Of a stretch of 64,000 nt of DNA, positions 22,164 through 33,415 are shown one piece after another; within the stretch, counting starts at the first letter, position 1; every line of letters starts with the position of its first letter. Under the pieces are notes generated by a model, which saw only the letters and a program-made list of their open reading frames with translations, did no database searches and was not told where the DNA came from. Source of the DNA: Dugong dugon (Eukaryota; Chordata; Mammalia; Sirenia; Dugongidae); contig CM057481.1 in assembly GCA_030035585.1 (NCBI GenBank), positions 63,001,128-63,065,127 on the forward strand. The letters run 5' to 3'. A program made the translations under genes and the position numbers.

Positions 22164-23162
22164 CTAGGTCCTGCCTGAGGGCTGAAGCTGTTTGTCCTCA
22201 GATCGAAGAACTCCCTTTAATAATTCTTGTAAGTTTGGTTTGACTTTTGCATATTCCTTTAGTTTCTGTTTATCTGGAAATGACCTAATTTTACCATCAA
22301 ATTTGAATGAGAGTTTTGCAGGATATATTATTCTTGGCTGACAATTTTTTTCTTTCAAGATTTTATATATGTAATCCCATTGCCTTCTTGCCTGCCTGGT
22401 TTCTGCTGAATAATCTGAGCTTAGTCTTATTGTTTCTCCTCTGTATGTGACTTGTTGTTTTTCACGAGCTGCTCTCAGGATTCTTTGTTTGTCTTTAGTT
22501 TTAGCGAGTGTGAATATGATATGTCTTGGTGATTTTCTTTTGGGGTCTCTTCTATATGGGGTTCGTTGAGCTTCTTGGATGGCCAGCTTTTCATTTTTCA
22601 TGATATTGGGAAAGTTTTCTGTCAGCAGTTCGTCAATGATCCTCTCTGTGTTTTCTGTTTTCTCCCTCTGTTCTGGTATGCCAATCACTCGTAAGTTTTT
22701 GCTTTTAATTGTGTCCCACGTAACTCTCAGGGTCTCTTCATTTTTCTTTGTTCTTTTTTCTGAGTTTTCCTGAAACAGAGTTGTATCCAAGTGTTTGTCT
22801 TCAGTTTCACTGATCCTGTCTTCCATGGTTTCAAATCTACTTCTCAGCCCTTCTATGACACCGTCCATTTCTGAAATCTTGTTGTTTATCTTTTGGATTT
22901 CTAATTGTTATTTTTGTATAATTTCGAGTTGTGAATTTATTTTGGCATTTTTTTCCTGCATCATCTTCCTGAATTCTTCCAATTTTTTGTCTGTATTTTC
23001 CATAAATTTGTCTATTTTTTCCTCATGTTTGTCAGCTTTTTGCCTCAGTTCTTGGAAAATTACGAGTATTAGTGATTTGAGTTCTGTATCAGGTACTTCT
23101 AGTGCATTTTCTTCCACAGGAGAGTTATCTGGTGTTTTAGTTTGGTCGCCTATTGGAGCCAT
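22164..23162 (-). pseudogene. L1 ORF1 (RNA-binding chaperone), one nonsense codon
   Basis: It encoded the L1 ORF1 protein, a trimeric RNA-binding chaperone of the L1 ribonucleoprotein. The start is the ATG at 23162 (MAPIGDQTKTPDNSPVEENA), and the frame is continuous for 332 codons except for a TAA at 22908-22910 (codon 85). Residues of about 40-130 are charged and heptad-like (coiled coil). An RRM-like part follows around NLRVIGIPEQREKTENTERI, then a C-terminal domain with PRHIIFTLAKTKDKQRILRA and YRGETIRLSSDYSAETRQAR. Length is normal for the family (about 330-340). The single stop suggests recent inactivation. Downstream internal ATG at 22868 could at most give a coiled-coil-less fragment. 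Confidence 0.92.
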
Positions 23163-24164
23163 CTTGTCTTGTTTTTGTAAATGTTTTGATATTGTTTGCT
23201 GTTTTCAAGGCATTCAGTAGATATTTCTGTCATTTATTGATTGTAGATTTTTTTTTTTTTTGTTTCGTCCTTGTGGTACAGTTGGGCAGATCTAGCTGAA
23301 GAGGAGCCACTGGGATGGGTTGTTTGTGGCACTCACCGTAGCCACCAGGACGGTCGGTAGTCAGTGCTGGGCAGGTTCCAATAGGGCGTGCTTGCACAGC
23401 TTGGTGGTGTGATGTCTAGTGTATGGTGCAGGTAGGTAGGGTGCAGCGGGAAGATGGTTATGTGTGAAGCTAAGCTGGATATGGGAGAGAGGAGAGAGGA
23501 GGTGGAGCAAAAAGCATACAAACATAAAAGAATGCTAGGGGAGCTTGTCGCTGGAATGTACAGATGAGAGACTATGGGATGGAGGAAACCAGAAGGGGGA
23601 AGAGAAAGAAAAGGAAAGAATGAACAAATAAAAATCAGAAAAGTTAAAGAACTGCAAAGTTCCCAGGGATCCCACCGATGCAGCTATGAGGTCTGGGGGA
23701 GTCGGTCTCAGTTTTCACAGCACAGCCTGGCCAGAAGGTACAGAGGCATACATCGCCTGGTATTCAGGGATCAGAAAGAGAAGGAAGAGCTAGAGAGACG
23801 AGAAATTAAGCAATGAAGAAAGACAAAAGGGAAAAAGAGGGAAAAGATGAAAAAACGGTCGTTCTGTCTCCCACCGGATGCTCTGCAAGGCTGCTCTCCC
23901 GTTCGCTGGTCTCCGATAGGAATCCAAGATGGTGGATCCGCACTGCGTTAGCTGGTAAGGAATCTCTGCATGAGTCTCTCCTCACTCTCCGTTCTCTTTT
24001 AGTATTCTCACTCTGTTTGGTGTTTGGCTGAGTTCTTTATCTCTTCATTTGGTGTTCTAGGGTTTCAGGATTGTTGATTCTCTGTTAGGCTTAGTTTTTC
24101 GGATCTTTGCTGTGGAGGGACGGTGTGGTGCTTCTGCCTAGAGCGCCATCTTGCCCCGCCTCCC
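23163..24164 (-). promoter_or_regulatory. L1 5' UTR with internal promoter features
   Basis: About 1.0 kb upstream of ORF1. The 5' end reads GGGAGGCGGGGCAAGATGGC on the sense strand. AAGATGGC at 24145-24152 (+13 to +20) is a YY1-type site at the same offset as in the L1 at 37804 and in known mammalian L1s. The first 350 bp are CpG-richer than surroundings (for example 23850-23950). A purine-rich 'gaagagaaagaaaaggaaag' unit (23599-23620) resembles one monomer of the array in the older L1. Promoter role is inferred from family knowledge. Confidence 0.7.
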
Positions 24165-24175
24165 CTCATTTCTTT
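24165..24175. repeat. right target-site duplication of the full-length L1
   Basis: CTCATTTCTTT, identical to 16875-16885. It marks the 5' boundary of the inserted L1 and the point where the older L1 resumes. Confidence 0.9.
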
Positions 24176-27100
24176 AATTGTATTATTTTTCTTTTTTTTT
24201 TTGAAGTGTTGAAGTATTCTTATAGATTTTAGAGATTAGACCTTTGTAGGGTATATGATAGCCAAAAATATTTTCCTATTCTATAGGTTCTCTTTTTATT
24301 CTTTTAACAAAATCATTGGATGAGCATAAGTGTTTAATTCTTAGGAGTGCCCAGTTATCTAATTTGTCTTCTGTTGTTCGTGCATTGTTAGTTATGGTTT
24401 ATACGAATTTATGCCATGTATTAGGGTCCCTAGCATTGTCCCTGTTTTTTGCCATAACCTTTTCATTTTAGGTTTTATATTTATGTCTTTGATGAATTTT
24501 GAGGTAGTTTTTAAGCATAGAGTGAGGTATGTGTCCTTTTTCATTTTTTTACAGATGGACATCCAGTTTTGCCAGCACCATTTGTTAAAAAGACTATCTT
24601 TTCCCCATTTAATGGACTTTGGGCCTTTGTCAAAGATCAGCTGACCATAGGTGTATGGATTTATATCTGAGTTCTCAATTCTGTTCCACTGGTCTATATG
24701 TCTGTCGTTGTACTAGTACCAGGCTGCACTGGCTACCATGGCTGTATAGTAGGATCTGAGAACAGGTAGTGAGGCTTCCTACTTTGTTTTTTTACTTCAG
24801 TAATGTTTTCCTTATCCAGGGCCTCTTTCTTTTCCATATAAACTGGTGATTAGATTTTCCATGTTGTTACAGAATGTTGATGAAATTTGGATTGGGATTG
24901 CATTATATCTGTAGATTGCTTTGGGTAGAATAGATATTTTCACAATATTGAGTCTTCCTATGGATGAACGTGTTATGTTTTTCCATTTATGTAAGTCTCT
25001 TCTGGTTTCTTGCAGTGTGTTTTGTAGTTTTTTTTTGTATGGGTCTTTTACGTCTCTGGTTAGATTTATCCCTAAGTATTTTATCTTTTTAGGGGCTATT
25101 ATAAATAGTATAGTTTTCCTGATTTCCTTTTGAAGTTCTCTTTGTTGTTGTATAGGAATCCAACTTGTTTTTGCATGTTGATCTTGTACTCTGCTACTCT
25201 GCTCAATCTTTCTATTAGTTTCAGTAGTTTTCTTGTAGAATCTATGTATAAGATCATATCATTTGGGAATATGGATAGTATTACTTCTCTCTTTCCAATT
25301 TCAATGACCTTTGTTTATTTTTCTTGCCTTATTTCTCTAGCTAGGACTTCCAGCAGAATGTTAAATAGGAGTGGTGATAAATGGCACCCTTGTCTTGTTC
25401 CTTTTCTCAGAGGGAATGTTTTCAGCCTCTCTCCACTGAAGATGATGTTGGCTGTTGGTTTTGTATAGATGCCCTTTATTATGTTGAAGAATTTCCCTTC
25501 TATTCCTATTTTATTGAGAGTTTTTATCAGAAATGGGTGTTGGATTTTGTCAAATGCCTTTTCTGCATCAATTGAGATGATCCCATGATTCTTTTATTTT
25601 TGTTCTATTTATGGGGTGGATTACGTTGATTGATTTTCTAATGTTGAACCATCTTTGCGTACCTGATATGAATCCCACTTGGTCGTGGTGTATTATTTTC
25701 TTTTATAAATTCTATTGGCTAGAATTTTATTGAGAATTTTTACATCTGTATTCATGAGAGATATTGGTCTATGGTTTTCTTTTTTTGTGGTGTCTTTGCC
25801 TAACTTTGGCATCAGGGTTATGCTTGTCTCGTAGAATGAATTCAAGAGTATTCCTTCCTTTTCTGTACTCTAAAATAGTTTGAGCAGTATTGGTTTGAGC
25901 TGTTCCCTGAATGTTTGGTAGAATTTTCTAGTGAAGCTGTAGGGGCCAGGGCTTTCTTTTGTTAGTTTTTTTTTTTGTTGTTGTTTTTTTTGTTACCTCT
26001 TCCATCTCTTCTCTTGTTAGGGGTCTGTTCAGATTTTCCATCTCAGTTTGTGTTGTTTAGGTAGCTAGTGTGTTTCCAGGAATTTGTCCCTTTCCTCTAG
26101 GTTCTCAAATTGTTGAAGAACAACTTTTCTTAGTTTTTTGTTATGATCCTTTTAATTTCAGTTGGGTCTGGTGTAATGTCCCCATCTCATTTCTTATGTG
26201 GGTTATTTGCTTCCTCTTCTATTTTTCTTCTGTCAGAATGGAAAATGGTTTGTCAAATTTGTTGATCTTTTCAAAGAACCCACTTTTGGTCTTGTTGATT
26301 CTTTCTATTGTCTTTTTGTGGGGGTGTTCTCTATTTCATTTATTTCTGCTCTAATTTTTTTATTTTCTTTCTTCTGGTAGCTGTTGGCTTCTTTTGCTGT
26401 TCTCTTTCTGTTTGTTCGTGTTGTAGGGCTAATGTTTTTATTTTGGCTCATTCTTCTGTTTTGATGTGTGTGTTTATTGCTATAAATTGACCTGTGGACA
26501 CTGCCTTTGCTATGCCCCAAAGGTTTTGGTATGATGTGTTTCTTTCTCAATTAATTCCAGGAATTTTTTTTATTCCTTCTTTGATTTCTTCTACTACCCA
26601 GTTGTTTTTAAGTAGGGTGTTATTCAGTTTCCATGTACTTTATTTTTTTCCTTGCTTTTTCTGTCATTGATTTGTACTTTTATGTTGTGATTCAAGAAGA
26701 TGCTTTGTATTATTTCAGTGTTTTGGATTTTATTGAGGGTTGCTTTGTGGCCTAAAATGTGTTCTATTCTGAAGAATGTTCTGTGTGGGTTGGAAAAGAA
26801 CGTATACTTTGCTGCTGTTGGGTGGACTGTACTATATACATCTATGGGTCAAGTTGGTTGATTGTGGCCTTTAGATCCTCTGTATCTATATTGAATTTCT
26901 TTCTAGATGTTCTGTCCTTTACCGAGAGTGTATACGGAAGTCCTTACTATTGTAGTGAAAGTGTCTATTTCTTTTTTCAGTGCTGTTACAGTTTCTTTTA
27001 TGTATTTTAGAGCCCTGTTGTTGGATGCATAGATATTTATTAAGGTTATGTCTTCTCTATGGATTGTCTCTTTAATCATTATATAATGTCCTTTCTTGTC

Positions 27101-27374
27101 ATTTATGGTTGATTTTCCCTTGAGGTCTATTTTTTCTGAGATTAGTATTGCCATTCCTCTTCTTTTTTTGGTTACTGTTTGCTTGGTATATATTTTTCCA
27201 TCCTTTGTTTTTTAATATATCTATGTCTTTGGGCCTAAGGTGTGTCTCCTGTAGACAGCAAATTGATGGGTCATGCTTTTGTATCCATTCTGCCAATATC
27301 TGTCTCTTTACAGGTGCATTTAAGCCATTTACATTCAGTGGTATTATTAATAGGTATGAGTTTATTACTGTCAT
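24176..27374 (-). pseudogene. older L1 ORF2 remnant (5' and middle parts)
   Basis: Endonuclease/reverse transcriptase remnant. The start is the ATG at 27374 (MTVINSYLLIIPLNVNGLNA; an in-frame ATG also at 27395). Endonuclease pieces: CCLQETHLRPKDIDIL in 27099-27395 and ITLINIYASNNRALKYIKET in 26903-27154. The RT region is split into many short frames. The catalytic FADD box has become FPND (25258-25269). Dozens of stops and indels. Its C-terminal part lies beyond the nested L1 at 15805-16402. Confidence 0.85.
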
Positions 27375-27789
27375 ATTGTTGTGCTTTTTTGTCATGCTGA
27401 TGTTTTCTTTGTTCCTCTTACTTTCCTATGCTGAGTTCGTTTTGTTTGTGGATTTTCTTTTCTTTTGTTATTATAGATTTTGTGTTTACTGAGACTTTAT
27501 GATGTTCTTCTTTTTATTCTGATGAGTAGATTTGTTAGCTTTCTTTGTGGTTACACTGAAATTTACCCTTATCTTCCTAAGTTTGAACCAGTCTTTTATT
27601 ACTTGATAGTGTCTTGACTTCCTCTCCATTTGAAAATCCTATAACTACACTGTTTATTCCTCTTCTTATTGTTTTGACGTTGTCATCATTTGCAGATTTG
27701 TGTCTCCGTTTCCCTGTTACAATCCTTTAGCTTTTCTTTATTATAAGAGTTCTTTACCTAGATTGGTATCTGTCCTAGACTCCAGTTGT

Positions 27790-28812
27790 TGTGTGATGTT
27801 GTTGGTTCTCTAACCAAAGGACTCCTTTTAATGTTTCTTGTAAGTTTGGTGTGGTTTTTAGGAATTCCCTTAATTTCTGTTTATCTGGAAATGTCCTAAT
27901 TTCACCATCGTATTTGAGAGACAGTTTTGCAGACTATGTTATTCTTGATTGGCAGTCTTTTTCTTTCAAAATTTTGTATATGTCATTCCATTCCCTTCTT
28001 GCCTGCATAGTTTCTGCCAAGTAATCAGAGCTTAGTTTTATTGTTTCCCCTTTGTAAATGATTTTTTGTTTTCCTCAAACTGCTGTCAGAATTCTTTGTT
28101 TGCTTTGGTTTAGGCAAGTGTAATTATGATATGTCTTGGTGACTTTCTTTTGGGGTGTATCCTATATGGGGTTCATTGAGTTTCTTGGGTGATCAGCTTT
28201 TCATCTTTCATAATATTTGAGAAATTTTCTGCCAGCAAATCTTCAGCAACCTTCACTGTGTTTTCCATTTTCTCTGCCTGTTCTGGAACTCTGATCATGT
28301 GCAAATTTTTGCTCTTGATTGTGTCCCACATAATTCTTAGGTTTTCTTCATTCTTTTCTCTAATTTTTTTCTCAAAGTGGCATCCATGAGTTTGTCTTGA
28401 ATCTGGGTGATTCTGCCTTCTATTAGTTCAAATTTGCTCCTATAACCTTCTATTGAGTTATCCATTCCTGATATTTTCTTGTTTATCTTTTGGATTTCTA
28501 GTTGCTGTTTTTATATGATTTCTAATTTTTTACTGAATTTGACCTTTTGTTCTTGTGTTATTTTTCTGAATTCTTCTATTGCTTTGTCTGTGTTTGCCTT
28601 GATTTTTGCTATGTTTTCATTTGTTTTCTCTGTGTTTTCCATGATTTTGTCTATTTTTCCCTTGGTTTAGTCTGTGTTGTCCTTGATCTCTTTCCTAATC
28701 TCTTGGAGAGCTCTACATATTAGGTTTTTGAATTCTATATCAGATAGTTCCACTGCCTTTTCTTTACTAGAAGGTCATCTGATTATTTATTTTGGTCACT
28801 TGCTGGAGCCAT
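27790..28812 (-). pseudogene. older L1 ORF1 remnant
   Basis: The start ATG at 28812 gives MAPASDQNK then an in-frame TAA, the same opening as the younger ORF1 (MAPIGDQTK). Antisense to plus-strand text at 28190-28670, the coiled-coil and RRM-type regions parallel the younger ORF1 at 22600-23100. The end near 27790-27850 parallels the 'LLKGVL' end. Many breaks; no function possible. Confidence 0.78.
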
Positions 28813-29219
28813 CTTGTCCTGCTTTTTATATGTTTTGATATTGTCTGCTGTTTCCAAGACATTAAAGTATTATTATTATTATTTTTGATTGATTTGTATG
28901 TTTGTTTGTTTCCTGCTTCTTTGTTTTGTTTTGATATGTCAGGGAAGGCAGACCAGGCATGCTTTGCTGCTTGCTCATCTGTGGGCTTGACAGCTCTCAC
29001 TACCTTGTCTGGGTGGGTAGAGTAGGGCAGGAAGGCAAGCCCATTTTTCTGTTCACTGGTTTGGCAAGGTGTTTGAGAGCATACTGAACAGGCACTGTCT
29101 GCCTCCTGATGTTGGTCCAATGGCTTGAGAGCATTCACAACCCTTTTCCCGATAGGTAGGGGTGTTGGACAGGGAGTGATATGGGCTCACATCCTACCTT
29201 TCAGCAGCTGGTCGAGTGG

Positions 29220-30790
29220 TGAGAGGGGACGGGAAGTGCAGACATGGTGCAGTGGTTGGCCTGAACGGCGGATGCTGTAGTCATGGCAGCACAGTTAGGC
29301 CCAGCAGGAAGGGGGTGGCTTATGGGGTTGCATGGGAGGAAGAAAGAAAAAAAAAAAGAGAGAGAGAAAGAAAAGAGGGAAAAAAGTAGCTAGTGGGTGT
29401 GAGCATGGCAGACCTGGGGACCCCTGGAAAGAGGGGAAGGTGGAGTATGGGGTTAGGTGGGAGGTAGAAAGTAGCAACCAATGGCTCTCTAGCTGCAGTG
29501 GAGTGATGTGGCTCAATGGGAAGGGAGAGAGCTGGCCTACAGGGTTGGGTGGGAGGGATAAAGAAATGGAATAAAGGGGAAAAAAAGAGAAAAAATATGT
29601 GGCTGGGGCTGGTGAGTCGGTGTGGGATGGACTTGGGATGGCAGCAACCCAATGGTTCTCTTCCTGCAGTGGTGCATCATAGCCTGGTGGGTTAGGGTAG
29701 AGGTAGCCTACAGGGCTTGATGGGAGGGAGGAAGAAAAGGAATAAAGGGGAAAATGTCATATTAGGAGCTGGCAGGTGGAGGCAAGTGGGACCTGGGGTG
29801 GTGACAGGCTAGTAGCTTTCCACCTGCATCAGCATGGCAAGGCCCAGCGGGAAAGGGTAGAGGTGTGGTATGGGGCTAGGTGGGAGGGATAAAGAAAAGG
29901 AAGAAAGGGGAAAAAAGAGAAAGAAAAAAAGTATGGCAATGCAGGAGCCAGTGGGTGGGGTGGGGTGGACCAGGCTAGCAACAGGTTGGTGGCTCTATAG
30001 CCAAGGCAGCACAGCATGGCCCAGCAGGAAAGGGTAGAGGTGGGGTACAGAGTTAGGTGGGAGGGAGAAAGAAAAGGAGGAAAAGGGGGAAAATAGCATA
30101 GCACGTGGGGGCAGGAGGATCTGAGGTGGCAGTGGTAGCTCTCTACCCATGACGGTGTGTTGTGACCCGACAGGAAAAGGTAGTGTGGAATATAGGGCTA
30201 GGTGTGAGAGAGAAAAAAAAGGAAGTGAAAGAAAATGGCAAGACAGGAGTCAGGGGGTAGGGGCAGGATGGACCCGGGATGATGGTGGGATGTAGCTCTC
30301 TAGCCAAGTGATGCTGTGTCGCCTGTGGAGAAAGGGTGAGGGTAGCATACAGGGCTAGTGGGAGAGAGAAAGAAAAGGAAGAAAGGGAAAAGAAAAGACA
30401 TGGCAGGAGCTATTGGTTGGTGGCATGGTGGACACAGTGTGACAGCAGGCCAGTAGCTCTCTAGCTGAGTGGCAAGGCATGGCCTCTAGGGAATTGGTGA
30501 GGGTGACGTACATGGCCAGGTTGGAGGGAGAAAGAAAAGGAAGAAAGGGGAAAAAAATGGAGAGGTAGGAGGCAGCAGGTGGGTTTAAGATGGTTCTGGG
30601 GTGATGGTGGGCTGGTAGCTCTCTAGCAGAGTGGCGTGGTGTAGCCTGTGGGGAAGGGTTAAGGGTGGCATAGGGGGCTAAGTGGGAGAGAGAAAGGAAA
30701 ACAAATGGTGTGGCAGGAGCTGCTGGGTGGGGGCAGGGCGGACCCAGGCTGTGTTGTGGCCCGTTGGGAAGGGGTGGCGGCATACAGAGT
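29220..30790 (-). repeat. tandem monomer array in the older L1's 5' region
   Basis: About 9-10 diverged repeats of roughly 130-180 bp. One landmark, 'gtgggagggagaaagaaaag' or a close variant, recurs near 29330, 29458, 29550, 29720, 29880, 30058, 30205, 30355, 30524 and 30680. Each is followed by a purine run, 'atggcaggagc', 'gtggacc', 'ggtagctctctagc', 'gtggcatggc' and 'gggaaagggt' blocks. The array lies between ORF1 and the 5' end, where rodent L1s carry monomers with promoter activity. The younger L1 in this window has at most one such unit. Any promoter role is inference. Confidence 0.82.
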
Positions 30791-31147
30791 AGAAAGGTGA
30801 AGGGTGGGAATTCATGTTTCTCTGGTTACCGGGTGCCGTCTCCTGTTGGGAGCTCCAGGAAGTTGTCTTCCTGTACTCCCTGTCTACAGTTGTTGCTGGT
30901 TGTGCTCCAAAATGGCAGTGCTGTGTCATGTTAGTTGGCAGGAGACCTCCACTCCGTATCTCTCCTCATTCTCTGTTTTCCTTCAGTTTCTTCTTCCATT
31001 TGGTGTTTGATCTAGTTCTTTAAGCCTTCATTTGATGCTTAGGGTTCCATGATTGACATTTGTAACTGTTTTACTTAGTTTTTCAGGTCTTTGCTTCAGG
31101 GGAATGGCAAGATACGTCCATCGAGGGCAACATGTTGGCTCTGCCAC

Positions 31148-31299
31148 CTAGAACAATATTTTTGAAAACCATTTAAGATTTTTTTATCAGCAGGCTAAGA
31201 GCTTCTTAAATATATGGTCTATGAATATAGAAAAAAGGAAAACATGACCTAAGAAAATCTGTATATGACCATCTTTTCCTCCAGTCCTATCTTTCTTCT
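31148..31299. other. unique spacer
   Basis: AT-rich spacer between the 5' end of the older L1 and the next L1 3' end. No feature seen. Confidence 0.4.
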
Positions 31300-32095
31300 T
31301 TACTCTATTTATTTATTTATTTTGCTTTTAATATTTTATTTATTTTATTGTGCTTTAGGTAAAAGTTTACAGCTCAAGTTAATTTCTCACTCAAAAATTT
31401 ATACATATATTGTTTTGTGACATTTGTTACAAGCCCCTCAACGTGACACACACTCTCCTTTTCCACTCTGGGTTCCCCGTGTCCATTCATTAAGTGCTTG
31501 TCCATTCCTGCCTTATGTTGTTTTTGGGCAGAAGTTGCTGATTTGGTCTCCCATACTCGATTTAACTAAGAAGCACATTCCTTACGAGTGTTACTGTTTG
31601 TTTTATAGGCCTGTCTAGTCTTTGGCTGAAAAGTGGGATTTGGGAATGGTTTCAGTTCTGAGTTAGCAGAGTGTCCAGGGACTATAGTCTTGGAGGTTCC
31701 TCCAGTCTCTCTTAGACCAGTAAGTCCAGTTTTTTTTTAGAATTTGAATTCTGTTCTACGTTTTTCTTCCGTTCTCTCTAGGACTCTCTGTTGTGATCCC
31801 AGTCACAGTGATTGTTGGTAGTAGCTGGACACCATCTAGTTCTTCTGAGCTCAGGCCAGTGGAGGCTGTGGTTCATGTGATCCTTTAGTCCTTTGAGCTA
31901 ATATTTTCCTTCAGTCTTTGGTTTTCTTCATTTTCCTTTGCTCCAGATGAAATGGGACCAATAGATGTATCTTAGAATCTGCTCTCAAGCTTTTAATACC
32001 CCAGATGCTACTCACTAAAGGGGGATGTATAATATTTTCTTTATGAACTATGTTATGCCAATTGACCTAGATGTCCCTAAGACTATGGTTGCCAA
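31300..32095 (-). mobile_element. 5'-truncated L1 3' UTR fragment, minus strand
   Basis: It opens with a (TTTA)n run at 31308-31320 and 'tattgtgctttaggtaaaag', then 'cagttctgagttagcagagt', 'cttttaataccccagatgct' and 'gaactatgttatgccaattg'. It is collinear with 15093-15600 and, more distantly, with 17.2-17.7 kb. Only 3' UTR is present. Confidence 0.8.
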
Positions 32096-32244
32096 CCCCC
32101 CTTTACTGTCTTTACACCTATCACTCCCTTTACTCAAACCGAAAGAAAGCCAGCGTGTTGCCCAAACTCATTGTAACTCCCTCTGTTTACAGATACTTTG
32201 CAAAACACTCTTTCTGGAAGATTCTCTGACATTCTTAGATCTGG

Positions 32245-32495
32245 TGTAATTTCCTTAAGGAAGTTCTCCTTAACATCCTTTGTCATGTTTTCATTGTACC
32301 ATATATCTTTTCTTTTTCTTTGTAATATTTTTGCATTTTCTATTCAACTTTATGATTATTTAATAATATCTTTGTTCCCCACTAGACATGAGGAAATGGA
32401 CTCTGCCTATATTTGTTTACCATTTTATCCCATTTCTTAGCACAGAATTTGACATTTATAGGTGTTCAATAAATCTTTGCCGAATAAATGAGTGG
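32245..32495 (+). repeat. L2-like 3' fragment
   Basis: 'cttaaggaagttctccttaa' near the left and 'cttagcacagaatttgacat' with 'ggtgttcaataaatctttgc' at the right follow L2 3' end order. Confidence 0.55.
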
Positions 32496-32635
32496 CTAAA
32501 GGAATGGAAAATTCCCAGATAGATGCATTCCAGAAACAGATATAAAACTGAGCAGACTACCTAGTACTTACTATAAGTGAGTTCCGTCAACTCTTCATAG
32601 CACTCTTCTGTTATTTCACATCACAGGGCAGAGAC

Positions 32636-32878
32636 TGTCCTAGTTATCTAGTGCTGCTATAAGAGAAATATCACAAGTGGGTGGCTTTAACAAACAGAAA
32701 TTTATTCTCTCACAGTCTGAGACTAGAAGTTCAAATTCAGGGCTCCAGCTTCCAAGGAATGCTTTCTCTCTCTGTTGGTTCTGGGGAAAGGTCCGTGTCA
32801 TCAATCTTCCCCTGCTCTAGGAACTACATAGTGCAGGGACCTTATGCCACCAAGAAAGAAGTGCTGGGAGCACTCTCA
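32636..32878 (-). repeat. LTR family B, partial copy with an internal inversion
   Basis: 32636-32835 matches the minus-strand LTR at 52551 block by block ('agttatctagtgctgctata', 'ggctttaacaaacag', 'gtgtcatcaatcttcccctg'). From GGGACC at 32836-32841 the text flips: 'ccaccaagaaagaagtgctg' (32846-32865) is in the orientation of the plus-strand copy at 43362 ('ccaccaagaaagcagtgcca'), where the complement is expected. The rest of the LTR is missing; another LTR begins at 32888. Confidence 0.75.
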
Positions 32879-32887
32879 GTACCAAAA

Positions 32888-33415
32888 TGTCTTAGGCTGG
32901 GTTCTGCAGAGAAGCATAACCAGTGAAGCATCTCTCAGTCTGTATATATACATATACAGAGATTTATGTCAAGGAAATGGCTCACATGGTTGTAGAGACT
33001 GGAAAGTCCCAAGTCCGTGGGTCAGGCTGGAGGCTTTTCCTGACTCATGTAGCTGCAGGGGCTGGCAAACTCAAGATCAGCAGATCAGAAAACAGGCCTC
33101 TGTGTCACAGGCTACAGAGGCTGACAAATCCCAAGATTGGCAGGTAAGCTGCTAGCTCAAGTCCCAAGAATCCGAGGTCACATGAACAGGAACCAGTTGC
33201 GGGATCCATAGCAAGTAAAAGTCTGGGAGGCTTGCAAGAAAGTCCACCTATACTGGATGCAGGCTTCACCCCCAAAGGAAACTTCCTTTCACCTGATTGG
33301 AAGATTCCATCATGGAGATGGTCACATCATTTTACAACTGCCAAACTACATCATAACTGCTGAACTACTGAGATTCATGGCCCAGCCAAATCGACACACA
33401 GCCTTAATTATCACA
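32888..33415 (-). repeat. LTR of an ERV-like element (family A, copy 3), minus strand
   Basis: Begins TGTCTTAGGCTGGGTTC and ends AATTATCACA, the reverse complement of the family ends. The minus-strand order matches copies 1 and 2 (the 'ccatgatggaatcttcca' block, 'agtttcc', 'cttgggacttgagctagcag', TATA-rich stretch near 32940-32960). It abuts the truncated family B LTR directly; the flanks (CAAAA versus GAGAC) do not form a duplication. Confidence 0.75.

Larger units (their letters stand above)
16886..24164 (-). mobile_element. full-length L1 LINE, minus strand, inactive
   Basis: The element runs from its poly-A (plus-strand T run at 16883-16897) through 3' UTR (16898-17906), ORF2 (17907-21732), inter-ORF spacer, ORF1 (22164-23162) and 5' UTR (23163-24164), 7279 bp in all. 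Exact 11-bp duplications CTCATTTCTTT flank it (16875-16885 and 24165-24175). The sense-strand cut reads AATT/AAAG, close to the L1 endonuclease preference. Outside the duplications the older L1 is interrupted and resumes. Lesions in both ORFs make it immobile, but their small number makes this the best-preserved L1 here. Confidence 0.95.
24176..31147 (-). mobile_element. older L1, ORF2-ORF1-5' region, right of the nested insertion
   Basis: It continues the L1 interrupted at 16402: the plus strand goes on with 'tagagattagacctttgtag', the L1 ORF2 region expected next. ORF2 (24176-27374), ORF1 (about 27790-28812) and an unusually long 5' region (28813-31147) follow. Including 15091-16402 the element totals about 8.3 kb, so it was full length. 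It is more diverged than the inserted L1 throughout. The 5' end near 31120-31147 keeps a decayed version of the GGCAGAGCCAAGATG-like start. Confidence 0.88.

Noticed and set aside
20534..23220. Plus-strand hydrophobic/serine-rich frames (20534-20956, 21086-21391, 22795-23220) as membrane proteins
   Set aside because: They are antisense to L1 ORF2 and ORF1; A-rich coding DNA read backwards gives Phe/Leu/Ser-rich text.
29220..30790. CRISPR-like array
   Set aside because: Units are long, diverged and continuous, without short identical repeats and unique spacers; the genome is mammalian.
29295..30929. Proline/histidine-rich minus-strand frames
   Set aside because: They are chance readings through the tandem-monomer array; the repeats of 'PPFLPFLSPSHL'-like text come from the DNA repeat unit and lie upstream of ORF1, where L1 is untranslated.
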